Below the pieces are notes generated by a model that made no database searches, was not told the origin of the DNA, and saw nothing but the letters and a program-made list of their open reading frames with translations. A stretch of DNA of 64,000 bases from JADJOY01 sp016713535 [NCBI: Deltaproteobacteria bacterium] (GTDB lineage Bacteria; JADJOY01): NCBI GenBank assembly GCA_016713535.1, contig JADJOY010000029.1:62001-126000 (forward strand), in the 5' to 3' direction. Of the stretch, positions 9,931 through 18,963 are shown one piece after another (position 1 is the first letter of the stretch; each line of letters starts with the position of its first letter). The translations under genes were made by a program, and so were the position numbers.

Positions 9931-10668
9931 TCACGGCCAGCCCAGCTCGGCGAGGCTCGCGTAGCCCTCCTCGCCGACCACCACGTGGTCGACCACGCGG
10001 ATCCCCACCAGCTCGCCGACCTGCCTGAGCCGGCGGGTGATCTCGCGATCCTCCGGGCTCGGCGTGGGGTCGCCGCTCGGATGGTTGTGGATCAGGAGCA
10101 CCGCCGCCGCCGACTCGCGGATGAGCGGCTCGAAGACCTCGCGCGGGTGGACCAGCGAGGCCGTGAGCGAGCCCGTGCTCACGACCCACTCGCGAAACGG
10201 CCGCCCCTTGCCGTCGAGCATGACGCCCACGAACACCTCGCGCTTCTCGAGCATCAGCCGCTCCCGAAACGCGAGATAGACCTCGTGGCCGGAGCGGAAG
10301 CGCGCGCCGGGCGCGCGGCCCTGCTGACCCACCCGGCGAGCGAGCTCGAGCGCGGCCAGGACCCTCGCCGCGCGCGCTGGACCGAGCCCCGCGACGCGCC
10401 CCACCTCGCCGCCGGTGGCACGCGCCAGCGAGCGCAGGTTGCCGAAGCGCGTGAGCAGCGCGCGGCCCACGTCGACCGCCGAGCCGAGCCCGGCGCCGCC
10501 GCTGCCGATCAACACGGCGAGCAACTCGGAGTCGGTGAGGGTGCTGGCGCCGCGGTCGAGGAGGCGCTCGCGAGGCCGGTCCTCGCGCGGCCACTGGTCG
10601 ATGGGCAGCGGCTGCGCCGCGCCAGCATCCGGCGGCGCCGCGTCGATCGTGGGACGGGACTCGTGCAT
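9931..10668 (-). CDS. radC: RadC family JAB/MPN-domain DNA repair protein
   Basis: This 245-residue protein has the two RadC parts: an N-terminal helix-hairpin-helix region (DRGASTLTDSELLAVLIGSG, GRVAGLGPARAARVLAALEL) and a C-terminal metalloprotease-like JAB1/MPN fold with the zinc motif IHNHPSGDPTPSPED. The name implies DNA repair, but direct evidence in the family is poor and some members relate to mobile-element biology. I chose ATG 10668; the frame extends upstream to 11115 but only through composition-biased residues. It diverges from the CSLREA gene at 10988. Confidence 0.93.
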   Translation of the reverse strand: MHESRPTIDAAPPDAGAAQPLPIDQWPREDRPRERLLDRGASTLTDSELLAVLIGSGGAGLGSAVDVGRALLTRFGNLRSLARATGGEVGRVAGLGPARAARVLAALELARRVGQQGRAPGARFRSGHEVYLAFRERLMLEKREVFVGVMLDGKGRPFREWVVSTGSLTASLVHPREVFEPLIRESAAAVLLIHNHPSGDPTPSPEDREITRRLRQVGELVGIRVVDHVVVGEEGYASLAELGWP

Positions 10669-10987
10669 GCGTGGGCTCGCTCCTCGCGGCCGGCGCAGCG
10701 CAAGCCCGGTGCCGGTCGAGCGGGAGCGGACCATCGCTGAATCTGCTCGTGAAACGGGCGCTGCGGCCGTCGGTGTCGGCCGCGGACCGCGTCGCCCGGG
10801 GCGCGCCGGCGCGCCTCGCACGACACACACCCCGAAGAAACGATCGGGTTCACTCGGGCAACCTCCGTGAGCACGCGCGCTGCGTCGGATCGCCCGGCCG
10901 AGCGAGCGCGCTCGCGCAAGGCGGGGCACGACGGACCTACCGCCGTGGCCATGGCGGTGGCGCGCGGCTTGCTTCAGGTTCACGCCG
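10669..10987. other. Divergent intergenic region radC / CSLREA
   Basis: These 319 bases between divergent starts should hold two promoters. I found no convincing -35/-10 pair, operator or hairpin, and no open frame with coding character. Confidence 0.4.
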
Positions 10988-12658
10988 ATGCGCCGGATCC
11001 TCCGATCGATGGCTCGAGCGCTGTGCGGCGGTGGTTTCACCGTCGCGGCGGTCGCGGCGGTGTTGCTCGTCTCCACCGCCGCGGCCCACGCCAGCACGAT
11101 CACGGTCACCAGCACCGCCGACGACTACGACCACGGCCCGAACGGCAACTGCACGCTGCGCGAGGCGGTGATCGCGGCCAACACCAACACCAAGACCGAC
11201 AAGTGCCCGGCCGGCGGCGGTGCCGACACGATCGTGATCCCCGCAGGCACCTACACGCTCACGATCCCCGGCACCGGTGACGACGCGGCGCACACCGGCG
11301 ACCTCGACATCACGGCGAGCGTGACGATCGTGGGCGCGGGCGCCGATGCGACGATCGTCGACGCCGGCCAGCTCGATCAGGGCTTCGACGTGCTGGCAAC
11401 CAGCGGCACCACCTCGATCTCGAGCCTGACGGTGCGCAATGCCTGGACCGCGTTCGTGAGCCGGGGGAGCAAGCTTCGGCTCGCGTCGGTCTCGATCCGG
11501 GCCGGCGGAGGCGGGATCCGTGTCGACGGCGGCGCGGTCACCGTGACCGGCTCCACGGTCGGCGATCCGTCGGGCGAGCTCGTGTCGGATTGCGCGAATC
11601 GCGCCGAACTAGGCGGCGGGATCTACCTCGGGTCGGGAAGCCTGGTGGTGGTCGACTCGGTCGTCGCAGGCAACTGCGCCGCCGAGATCCTCGGCGTCGG
11701 GGCCGGCGGCGGGATCGCGGTGTGGGGCGGCACGGCGCTGCTCGAGCGAACGGTGGTGCGCGGCAACACCGCGGTCGGCGACCCCCGGGTCGGCGACGGC
11801 CGAGGAGGGGGCCTCTTCGTGGCCGGCGGGACGCTCGCGATCCGCGCGTCGCGGGTGACCGCGAACCTCGCCGGAGGAGTCGGTGGCTTCAACGCGGGCG
11901 GGCTGGCCATCGTCGGCGCCGGGGTCGTGACGATCGAACGGTCGCTGTTCGACAGCAACGTCGCCGGGGCGATCGACGCCGCCGCGAACGGCGCCGACGT
12001 GCCGAGCGTCGCCATCTCGGACTCGACGATCAGCGGCCGGAGGGCCGAGGACCAGGTTTCCGAGTGGCCGCTCGGGGCAGTCGTGGCGATCAGCGCGAGC
12101 GGGCCGGTGTCGATCACGGGGTCGACGCTCGACGTCGAGGACGGCGCCCTGGACGGCGGCGCGGTCCTGGCCGGAGCCGGCCCCTTCACGCTGACGGGGA
12201 CCGTCCTCGATGACGGCTGCTCGCCGACCGCGGTGGTTGCATCCGGCGGGTTCAACCTCGCCAAGGACGTCGACTGCGGTCTCTCGGCGGCGAGCGATCT
12301 CGTCGGTGTCGATCCACACCTGGCACCGCTCGGGTTCTACGGCGGTTCAACGCCGACGCGACCCCCGCTGCCGGGCAGCCCGGCGATCGACTCGGGCGAT
12401 CCGAACGGCTGCACCGCCACCGATCAGCGCGGCTTCGCGAGGCCGGCCGATGGCGACCTCGACGGCGCCGCGCGCTGCGATCGCGGCGCGCTCGAGGTGG
12501 CGTGCAGCGGCATCGACGGACAGAGCGACGAGTGCGTGCCGCTCGCGTGCGGCGCGATCCCGCGCTCGCCCCGGGCGGCCGCGGCGATGGTCGTGCCGCT
12601 CTTCGTGGTGTCGGCCGCGATCCAGGGCCGTCGCGTCGTGCTTCGCCGCGGCGCCTGA
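10988..12658 (+). CDS. CSLREA-domain secreted beta-helix protein, paralogue 2
   Basis: This 556-residue exported protein has an N-terminal hydrophobic signal (FTVAAVAAVLLVSTAAAHA), then DDYDHGPNGNCTLREAVIAA (CSLREA signature) and beta-helix-like repeats with recurring Gly-Gly-Gly-Ile turns (AELGGGIYLGSGSLVVVDS, AGGGIAVWGGTALLERT, GRGGGLFVAGGTLAIRAS). The end carries PAIDSGDPNGCTATDQRGFA and CDRGALEVAC. The C-terminus is hydrophobic and closes with RRVVLRRGA, a tail shared in kind with its paralogues. It is probably surface-exposed or secreted, with unknown binding role. It is followed 166 bases later by a close relative on the same strand, indicating tandem duplication. Confidence 0.85.
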   Translation: MRRILRSMARALCGGGFTVAAVAAVLLVSTAAAHASTITVTSTADDYDHGPNGNCTLREAVIAANTNTKTDKCPAGGGADTIVIPAGTYTLTIPGTGDDAAHTGDLDITASVTIVGAGADATIVDAGQLDQGFDVLATSGTTSISSLTVRNAWTAFVSRGSKLRLASVSIRAGGGGIRVDGGAVTVTGSTVGDPSGELVSDCANRAELGGGIYLGSGSLVVVDSVVAGNCAAEILGVGAGGGIAVWGGTALLERTVVRGNTAVGDPRVGDGRGGGLFVAGGTLAIRASRVTANLAGGVGGFNAGGLAIVGAGVVTIERSLFDSNVAGAIDAAANGADVPSVAISDSTISGRRAEDQVSEWPLGAVVAISASGPVSITGSTLDVEDGALDGGAVLAGAGPFTLTGTVLDDGCSPTAVVASGGFNLAKDVDCGLSAASDLVGVDPHLAPLGFYGGSTPTRPPLPGSPAIDSGDPNGCTATDQRGFARPADGDLDGAARCDRGALEVACSGIDGQSDECVPLACGAIPRSPRAAAAMVVPLFVVSAAIQGRRVVLRRGA

Positions 12659-12824
12659 GCCGATCCTCGGGCGAACCTCGATGCGCCGCCATTGGCAGCG
12701 GCGCGCCGGCTCCTGTAGAACGGAGCGAGGCCCGGTCCTCTAGGGCCAAACACCTACCCACGCGCGGCCGCGCTGGCGCACCGGACTCCGGTTCGCCTCG
12801 TGCCGACCCCTGAGGCGATCCGTG

Positions 12825-14702
12825 ATGGCCCCCCCCACCAACCTTCGCCTGCGAAGCACCCGTGGACCTCGGCGGTGCCTCGGTCTGGTCGGCACGCTGA
12901 CCGCCGCCCTTGCGGTCTCGTTCGGCGCTTCCGCGGCTCGCGCCTCGGTCATCACCGTCGACAGTACCGCCGACGACTACGACGAGGGCCCGAACGGCAA
13001 CTGCACGTTGCGCGAGGCGGTGATCGCCTCCAACACCGACACCCGCGTGGACCGTTGCTCGCGCGGCTTCGGCGCGGACACGATCGAGGTGCCCGGCGGC
13101 ACCTACGTGCTGTCGATCCAGGGCCGCGGTGACAACGCCGCCCACGCCGGCGACCTCGACGTCACCGACGCCGTCACCTTCCAGGGCCTGTCGCGGGCGT
13201 CGACGATCATCGACGCCGGCCAGGTCGACGGTGGCTTCGACATCCGCGCCTCGAACGGCACCACCTCGATGTTCGATCTCTCGGTGCGTAACGCCGCGGG
13301 CGCGGACACCGCGGTGCGCGGGGGGAAGCTCTTGCTCAGCGAGGTCGACCTCCGCGACGCGCACCCCGCGTCGCCGACCGCCGGCGGCATCGGGCTCGCC
13401 GTCGCCTCGGGCTCGGCCACGGTCAACGACGTGCAGATGCTCGCGAACCTCGGCTCGGGGGTGCTCGTGACCGGCGGCTCGCTCACGCTGTCCGACGTCA
13501 CCATCAACGGTAATCACAGCGAGGCGACCGCGGGTGGCGTGCAGGTCGAGGGTGGAACCGTGACGATCCGCTCCACCACGATCGGCGACCCCGAGGCCAC
13601 GCCCGGGGCGTGCGACACGGGCAACACCACCGCCGCTCAGGGCGGTGGCGTCGCGGTGCTGGGCGGCACGGTGGACATCGAGCAGTCGCAGATCGCCGGC
13701 AACTGCGCGGGCCCGGACCCCGCGCTGGGGGGTGGCGTCGCGGTGCTCGGCGGGACGCTCAGCCTCGTACGCACCGTGGTGACGCGGAACAGCGCGATCG
13801 GCGATGCCCTCGGGGACGGCGGCTTCGGCGGCGGGATCGCCGCCACGGCGGGCTCGCTCTCGCTGCTCCAGAGCGAGGTGGTCGCCAACTACGCGAACAC
13901 CACCTCGGGCTCGCCACGGCCGAGTGGTCTCGGGCTGATGGGCACGGCACAGGTCGACGTCGATCGCTCCACGCTCGACGGCAACCACCGCGTGGCCATC
14001 GCCGTCTCGGCCCCCACCGCCACGCTCACGCTGCGCAACTCCACGGTGTCCGCGCTCGGGGCGGAGGACGTGACCGCGCCTCCCGGCGCGCCGCTCACCT
14101 CGAGTGTCGCGATCTCCTCGGTCGGCGGCGTGACCCTCACCGGCTCGACGCTCGACGTCGCGGAGCTCGCGGGCGCGCCGTTCGGAGTCCTCGCCGGGAC
14201 CGGGACCTTCGCCGTGACGAGCAGCGTCTTCCAGGGGCCGTGCACGACGAACGCGCTCGGGACGCCCGCGATCCAGTCGCTCGGCTTCAACCTCGCGGCC
14301 GAGGTGGGGTGCGGGTTCGGCGCGCCCAGCGATCTCGACGGGGTGAACCCGTTCCTCGGCCCCCTGGGCAGCTACGGCGGGCCGACCCCCACGCGTCCAC
14401 CGCTGCCGCTCAGCCCGGCGATCGACTCCGGTGATCCGAACGGCTGCCTGGCCACGGACCAGCGCGGCTTCACCCGACCCCAGGATGGCGACGTGGACGG
14501 CACCGCGCGCTGCGACCGCGGCGCGGTCGAGGTCGTGTGCGCCGGCACGATCGGCCCCGACGGCGACTGCATCCCCGTGGCGTGTGGCGCGATACCCGGC
14601 GCCCTCGGTGTGGGAGCGGGCGCGAACCTGGCGCCGGTCGCGGGCGGGCTCGTGCTGCTGCTCGGGTGGAGCCGCCGGCGGCGGCGCGCTCGGTCGGGCT
14701 GA
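12825..14702 (+). CDS. CSLREA-domain secreted beta-helix protein, paralogue 3
   Basis: This 625-residue paralogue of the preceding gene shares DDYDEGPNGNCTLREAVIAS, the GAGADAT/GLSRAST-IIDAGQ segment, GGGVAVLGGTVDIEQSQIAG repeats, FLGPLGSYGGPTPTRPPLPL and the closing PAIDSGDPNGCLATDQRGF. The Cys-containing end (CIPVACGAIPGALG) leads into a hydrophobic helix and WSRRRRRARSG. The signal peptide is GTLTAALAVSFGASAARA. ATG 12825 directly follows an in-frame GTG (12822); either could start translation. Function is unknown; the beta-helix fold suggests adhesion or polysaccharide binding. The tandem layout suggests recent duplication with divergence in the middle repeats. Confidence 0.85.
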   Translation: MAPPTNLRLRSTRGPRRCLGLVGTLTAALAVSFGASAARASVITVDSTADDYDEGPNGNCTLREAVIASNTDTRVDRCSRGFGADTIEVPGGTYVLSIQGRGDNAAHAGDLDVTDAVTFQGLSRASTIIDAGQVDGGFDIRASNGTTSMFDLSVRNAAGADTAVRGGKLLLSEVDLRDAHPASPTAGGIGLAVASGSATVNDVQMLANLGSGVLVTGGSLTLSDVTINGNHSEATAGGVQVEGGTVTIRSTTIGDPEATPGACDTGNTTAAQGGGVAVLGGTVDIEQSQIAGNCAGPDPALGGGVAVLGGTLSLVRTVVTRNSAIGDALGDGGFGGGIAATAGSLSLLQSEVVANYANTTSGSPRPSGLGLMGTAQVDVDRSTLDGNHRVAIAVSAPTATLTLRNSTVSALGAEDVTAPPGAPLTSSVAISSVGGVTLTGSTLDVAELAGAPFGVLAGTGTFAVTSSVFQGPCTTNALGTPAIQSLGFNLAAEVGCGFGAPSDLDGVNPFLGPLGSYGGPTPTRPPLPLSPAIDSGDPNGCLATDQRGFTRPQDGDVDGTARCDRGAVEVVCAGTIGPDGDCIPVACGAIPGALGVGAGANLAPVAGGLVLLLGWSRRRRRARSG

Positions 14703-14952
14703 GACCTTCGCCGGCCGAGGAGCGTCCCCCTCACGCGCCGTCGCCTCCGCGCGGCGCCGCCGGGGGTAGCCGCGGAAGCCGCGTAGCCCAGACGATGGAA
14801 CCCCGTCGCGACCGTCCCGAGGGCACCGGGGTGCACGGCGCACGCCGGGTCTCCTGGTAGAACCACGGTGTCCGACCCGGGTCGCCCGCCGTGCGCGCTC
14901 CCCCCGAGCGCCGGCCGAAGCGCCGGCCGAGCATCGGACCGCCGCCCTCGCC
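14703..14952. repeat. Intergenic region with partial dispersed-repeat copy
   Basis: The 250 bases before the PBP1a gene contain GGAAGCCGCGTAG (14774-14786), also found at 46960-46972, and GATGGAACCCCGTCGC (14794-14809), nearly matching the block at 46986-47010 and 50067-50091. It is a degraded or partial copy of the composite element that follows the DUF4388 genes. No promoter is evident. Confidence 0.5.
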
Positions 14953-17295
14953 ATGCGCCTCTTCCGCAAGTTCCTGCTGGTCTTCGGGGTGTTCCTGTTC
15001 CTGACCGCGCTCCTCGGCGCGGTCGCGACGTTCGCCGCCTACAGCTACATCACCCGCGATCTGCCGAAGCTCATCAGCTTCTCCGACTATCGCCCCCCCG
15101 TCGCGACCCGGGTGTACGCCGCCGACGGCTCGCTCATGGGCGAGTTCGCGAAGGAGCACCGCCACTTCGTGCGCTTCGACCAGATCCCGCCCGTGGTCGT
15201 GCAGGCCTTCCTCGCCGCCGAGGACGCCGACTTCTACAAACACAAGGGTGTGGACCTGATGAGCATCGCTCGCGCGATCCTCACCAACTTGAAGGCCGGT
15301 GAGGTCAAGCAGGGCGGCAGCACCATCACCCAGCAGGTGGTGAAGAGCCTGCTCTTGAGCCCCGAGCGCACCGTCCAGCGCAAGGTCCGGGAGTGGTGGC
15401 TCTCGTACCAGATCGAGAAGCGCCTCACGAAGGACGAGATCCTCACCCTCTATCTGAATCAGATCTTCCTCGGCCACGGCGCCTACGGCATCGCCGCGGC
15501 ATGGGAGGTCTACTTCGGCAAGCCGCTCGCGGACGCGAACATCGCCGAGGCCACCGTCATCGCCGGCCTGCCCAAGGCGCCCAGCCACTACAACCCGTTC
15601 CAGGACTACGGCGCCGCCAAGCTGCGCCAGCGCTACGTGCTCGATCAGATGGTGCGCAACGCCATGATCGACAGCGAGCAGGCCGAGGCGATCTACAAGC
15701 AGCCGATCCCACTCATCGCCCAGGACGGCGGGCCGACGGTGGCGCCCGAGTTTCTCGAGCACGTGCGCCGCGACCTGGTCGAGCGCTACGGCAACGACAC
15801 GCTCCTCGAGCAGGGCTACAGCGTGTTCACGGCGCTCGATCCGGCGCTGCAGGTGGCGGCGCGGAACTCGGTGCGCGGCGGGCTCGAGACCCTCGACAAG
15901 CAGATCGGCTACCGCGGACCCATCGAGCGGCTGGAGTGGGAGCGGGTGCCGGCGCTGCTCGATCGGCTCAAGAGCCAGCCGATCGAGATCGGCACGCGGA
16001 TCAAGGGGATCGTCAAGAAGGTCGACGACAACACCGGCAAGGTGCTGGTCGACCTCGGCGCCACCGAGGGCGTGATCTCGATCGAGAAGATGTCGTGGGC
16101 GCGCCCGCCCGACCCCGAGGTCGACTACCGCAACCGCTCGCTGCGCAAGCCGTCGGGTGCCTTGGGGGTGGGTGACCTGATCTGGGTCAAGCCGATCGGC
16201 GAGATCGAGCCCGGCAAGCCGGTCAGCCTGAGTCTCGAGCAGAGCCCCACGGTGCAGGGTGCCCTGCTCGCGATCGACCCCGAGAGCCGCGAAGTGAAGG
16301 CGATGATCGGCGGCTACGACCCGGCGTCGAGCCAGTTCAACCGCGCCATCCAGGCGCGCCGCCAGCCGGGCAGCTCGTTCAAGCCGGTCATCTACGCGAC
16401 CGCGCTCGAGAACGGCTACACGCCCGCCACGATCGTGGTGGATGCGCCGCTCGACGAGAGCGGCGAGTACCGCTCGTTCGCCGAGGGCCCGTGGCGTCCG
16501 CAGAACTACGACGGCGAGTTCAAGGGGCCGATGACGGTGCGCGCGGCGATCAAGGACTCGCGCAACATCCCGGCGATCAAGATCCTGCGCAGCGTCGGCC
16601 TCAAGAAGATGCACGCGATGGCGAAGCGGCTCGGCTTCGAGAGCCCGATCGCCGACAACCTCACCGCGGCGCTCGGCTCGTCCGACGTCACGCTGCTCGA
16701 GGTGGTGAACGCCTACGCGACGTTCGATGCCGGCGGGGTGTGGGCGAAGCCGGTCTTCATCAAGTCGATCGACGATCGCGACGGCAAGACCATCGAGCAG
16801 AACGAGCCGCAGGGACGGCAGGCGATGAGCCCCTCGGTCGCCTACCTGACGACGTACCTGCTGACGCAGGTGATCCAGGACGGCACCGGCCGCGCGGCGC
16901 TCAAGCTCGGGCGGCCCGCGGCCGGCAAGACGGGCACCACCAACGACTACACCGACGCGTGGTTCGTGGGCTACACGCCGAGCCTGGTGTGCGGCGTGTG
17001 GACGGGGCTCGACGACCACCGCTCGCTCGGCAAGGGCGAGACCGGCGGCAACGCCGCGCTGCCGATGTGGGCGGCGTTCATGCAAGCGGCGCTCTCGAGT
17101 GAGCCGGCGCGGCCGTTCAAGGTGCCGGGCGGCGTGACCGTGGCGCGGGTCGACGATTCCACCGGTCTGCTCGCCGGCCCCGACTCGGTGGGGCGCATCC
17201 TCGACATGCCGTTCGTCGCCGGAACCGAGCCCTCCGAGCGGCCGCCGCTCGAAGAGCTCGGCGAGACCGCCCCGGACTTCTTCCGCCTCGACTGA
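14953..17295 (+). CDS. mrcA: Penicillin-binding protein 1A (bifunctional transglycosylase/transpeptidase)
   Basis: This class A PBP polymerises and crosslinks peptidoglycan in the periplasm, anchored by one N-terminal membrane helix (FLLVFGVFLFLTALLGAVAT). The 780 residues are normal for PBP1a. The GT51 domain shows AAEDADFYKHKGVD with catalytic E90, GGSTITQQVVKSLLL and LYLNQIFLGHGAYG. An OB-like insert (IKGIVKKVDDNTGKVLVDLG) precedes the transpeptidase domain: S474-S-F-K, SRN in IKDSRNIPAI, and K659-TG in AAGKTGTTNDYTDAW. It appears monocistronic. Other wall enzymes in the window are at 20142, 31266 and the recycling genes at 39609 and 43181. Confidence 0.96.
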   Translation: MRLFRKFLLVFGVFLFLTALLGAVATFAAYSYITRDLPKLISFSDYRPPVATRVYAADGSLMGEFAKEHRHFVRFDQIPPVVVQAFLAAEDADFYKHKGVDLMSIARAILTNLKAGEVKQGGSTITQQVVKSLLLSPERTVQRKVREWWLSYQIEKRLTKDEILTLYLNQIFLGHGAYGIAAAWEVYFGKPLADANIAEATVIAGLPKAPSHYNPFQDYGAAKLRQRYVLDQMVRNAMIDSEQAEAIYKQPIPLIAQDGGPTVAPEFLEHVRRDLVERYGNDTLLEQGYSVFTALDPALQVAARNSVRGGLETLDKQIGYRGPIERLEWERVPALLDRLKSQPIEIGTRIKGIVKKVDDNTGKVLVDLGATEGVISIEKMSWARPPDPEVDYRNRSLRKPSGALGVGDLIWVKPIGEIEPGKPVSLSLEQSPTVQGALLAIDPESREVKAMIGGYDPASSQFNRAIQARRQPGSSFKPVIYATALENGYTPATIVVDAPLDESGEYRSFAEGPWRPQNYDGEFKGPMTVRAAIKDSRNIPAIKILRSVGLKKMHAMAKRLGFESPIADNLTAALGSSDVTLLEVVNAYATFDAGGVWAKPVFIKSIDDRDGKTIEQNEPQGRQAMSPSVAYLTTYLLTQVIQDGTGRAALKLGRPAAGKTGTTNDYTDAWFVGYTPSLVCGVWTGLDDHRSLGKGETGGNAALPMWAAFMQAALSSEPARPFKVPGGVTVARVDDSTGLLAGPDSVGRILDMPFVAGTEPSERPPLEELGETAPDFFRLD

Positions 17296-17758
17296 GCTCG
17301 GGCCCGAAGCGGCGGCCCTCGGTCGCCGACTCGACGACGCTGCGCCGGACGGGGACGCCGCCGTTCGTCGCGGCGGCAAGCCCGTCTCGCCGGAGCGACC
17401 TTTCGCGCCTGACTGAGCCGGCGCGCTCCAGCAACTCGGGCTCCCTGGAAGGCGCGTCTCGTCGCCGCCCGCCCACTCCGTCGCGTTCCACGTGAACCGC
17501 TGGCGAGTTCCAGATGCGGCGCAGCAAACCCGGGGATGCGTCGCGCCAACCGACGTTGGCGTTCGCTCGGCACGGCGCGCTTACGTTTCGCGACGTTCAT
17601 TCACGTTTCGCGACCGCGCCGCGGGTCCGTGCACGGCACGCCAGTTGCGATGGGCGCTGCGACGAATCGCGGTGCGACGACGACGCATGCCCGGCAGCAC
17701 GGAGGTCCGGAGCTCCGGCGGCCCGAGGTGCGTCCGGCGCGCCGCCCACGGGGGGACG
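17296..17758. promoter_or_regulatory. Intergenic region with direct repeats upstream of 17759
   Basis: There is no gene in these 463 bases. A 12-base direct repeat ACGTTTCGCGAC occurs at 17583-17594 and 17603-17614, exactly 20 bases apart, about 145-175 bases before the next start. Spacing near two helical turns suggests a regulator site, but this is inference. The remaining sequence shows nothing recognisable. Confidence 0.3.
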
Positions 17759-18925
17759 ATGATGATCAGGAGGACGACGCATGGGCGTCGCGCTGGTGAA
17801 GCTGCGTTCGCCGCGGTGCTCGCGCTGGTGGGATTCGCGGCCGGCGCGTGGTGGGGCCATCTCGGGCTGGCGTCGCGAGCGGCGCCAGCGTCGCTCGCCG
17901 CGCGCGGACTCGACGCGTCGCGACCGCGCCTGACGCCAGCCGTCGATGCGCAACGGCTCGACGCGCTGGCGGAGCTCGGCGACGCGTCCGCCGACGTCGC
18001 AGGCCGACTTGCGCTGACACCGCTTCGCGAGCTGGTGCGCGATGCGGTGGCGGCGGTGGATCCGCTGCAGATGCAGCTCGCGGGTGGGCTCCTGGTGGAG
18101 CGGATCGGCGCCAGCGTCGACGTCGCGCTGGAGGTGCTCGTGCTGGCGCGGGAGTCGTTCTCCGCCGACGAGCTCGAGCTCTTGTTCCGGGCGGTGGCGC
18201 TGAGCGAGGCGGCCCGCGATCCGCGCGTCGTCGAGGCGCTTCTCGGCATGGCGGCGGATCCGGAGCTCGATCCGATGAAGCGGATGGGCGCGCTGCTCAC
18301 GCTCCAGACTCAACCCTCCCTCTCGGAGGCGAGCCGCGCGCGGCTCACCGCGCTCGCGTCCGATCCCGCGCTGCCCGAGCTCGGGTCCGCCGTGGCGGGC
18401 GTCCTCGGCAGCGTGGTGCAGCGCGACCTCGCCAACGCGCCGGGTTACGCGAGCTCCCTGCTCACGCTCGCCGGCAGCGACGTCACGCGGGTGCGGGTCG
18501 CGGCGCTCGAGTCGCTGCTCACCAACGAGCTGCTGCTCGGCGGCGCCGAGGTCTCGGCGCTCGCGACGATCGCGCGCACCGATGGCTCGGCGCAGGCGCG
18601 CGCCAGCGCGGCCGCGAGTCTGGCCGTGAATCCCGACAAGGCGCTCGTCCTCGACACCTACGCCCGCCTGTTCGAGAACGAGCCCGATCCCTACGTGCGC
18701 TGGAACATCCTGGTTGGCGCGGTGCGCGCCGGCGCGAGCGGCGCGCTGCCGCTGCTGCACCAGTTCGCGGTCACGGATCCGTACTTCGCCGAGGATGTCG
18801 CCGACTTCGAGGCGATCCTCGCGAGTGGCGAGGTCGACTTCGAGAAGGTGTGGCTCGCCAAGCGCGCCGCCGACGAGCGTGCTGGGCGCACGCGTCCGTG
18901 GGAAGGCGAGGAAGGCGTCGGCTGA
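17759..18925 (+). CDS. Membrane-anchored alpha-helical repeat protein (HEAT-like), copy 1
   Basis: I do not recognise a named family. The 388-residue product starts MMIRRTTHGRR, has one hydrophobic segment (AAFAAVLALVGFAAGAWWG, residues about 14-33), and is then a run of Ala/Leu-rich helical units resembling HEAT or ARM repeats (DPRVVEALLGMAADPELDP, VRVAALESLLTNELLLGG, YVRWNILVGAVRAGASGALP). Cytoplasmic or periplasmic orientation cannot be decided. I placed the start at ATG 17759 after GGGGGAC; the upstream frame is basic and non-coding in character. A similarly built protein follows 38 bases later, so the two look like tandem paralogues in one operon. A role as a protein-binding scaffold is only a guess from the repeats. 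Confidence 0.7.
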   Translation: MMIRRTTHGRRAGEAAFAAVLALVGFAAGAWWGHLGLASRAAPASLAARGLDASRPRLTPAVDAQRLDALAELGDASADVAGRLALTPLRELVRDAVAAVDPLQMQLAGGLLVERIGASVDVALEVLVLARESFSADELELLFRAVALSEAARDPRVVEALLGMAADPELDPMKRMGALLTLQTQPSLSEASRARLTALASDPALPELGSAVAGVLGSVVQRDLANAPGYASSLLTLAGSDVTRVRVAALESLLTNELLLGGAEVSALATIARTDGSAQARASAAASLAVNPDKALVLDTYARLFENEPDPYVRWNILVGAVRAGASGALPLLHQFAVTDPYFAEDVADFEAILASGEVDFEKVWLAKRAADERAGRTRPWEGEEGVG

Positions 18926-18963
18926 GTCCGCCACCCCGGGTGCGCGGATCGAGGAGCAGCTCC

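Noticed and set aside
12252-14969. 905-codon minus-strand open frame
   Set aside because: It lies opposite the CSLREA genes and is Arg/Gly/Asp-rich with no domain; high GC leaves antisense frames open.
14731-17379. 882-codon minus-strand open frame
   Set aside because: Antisense shadow of the PBP1a gene, whose motifs are complete on the plus strand.
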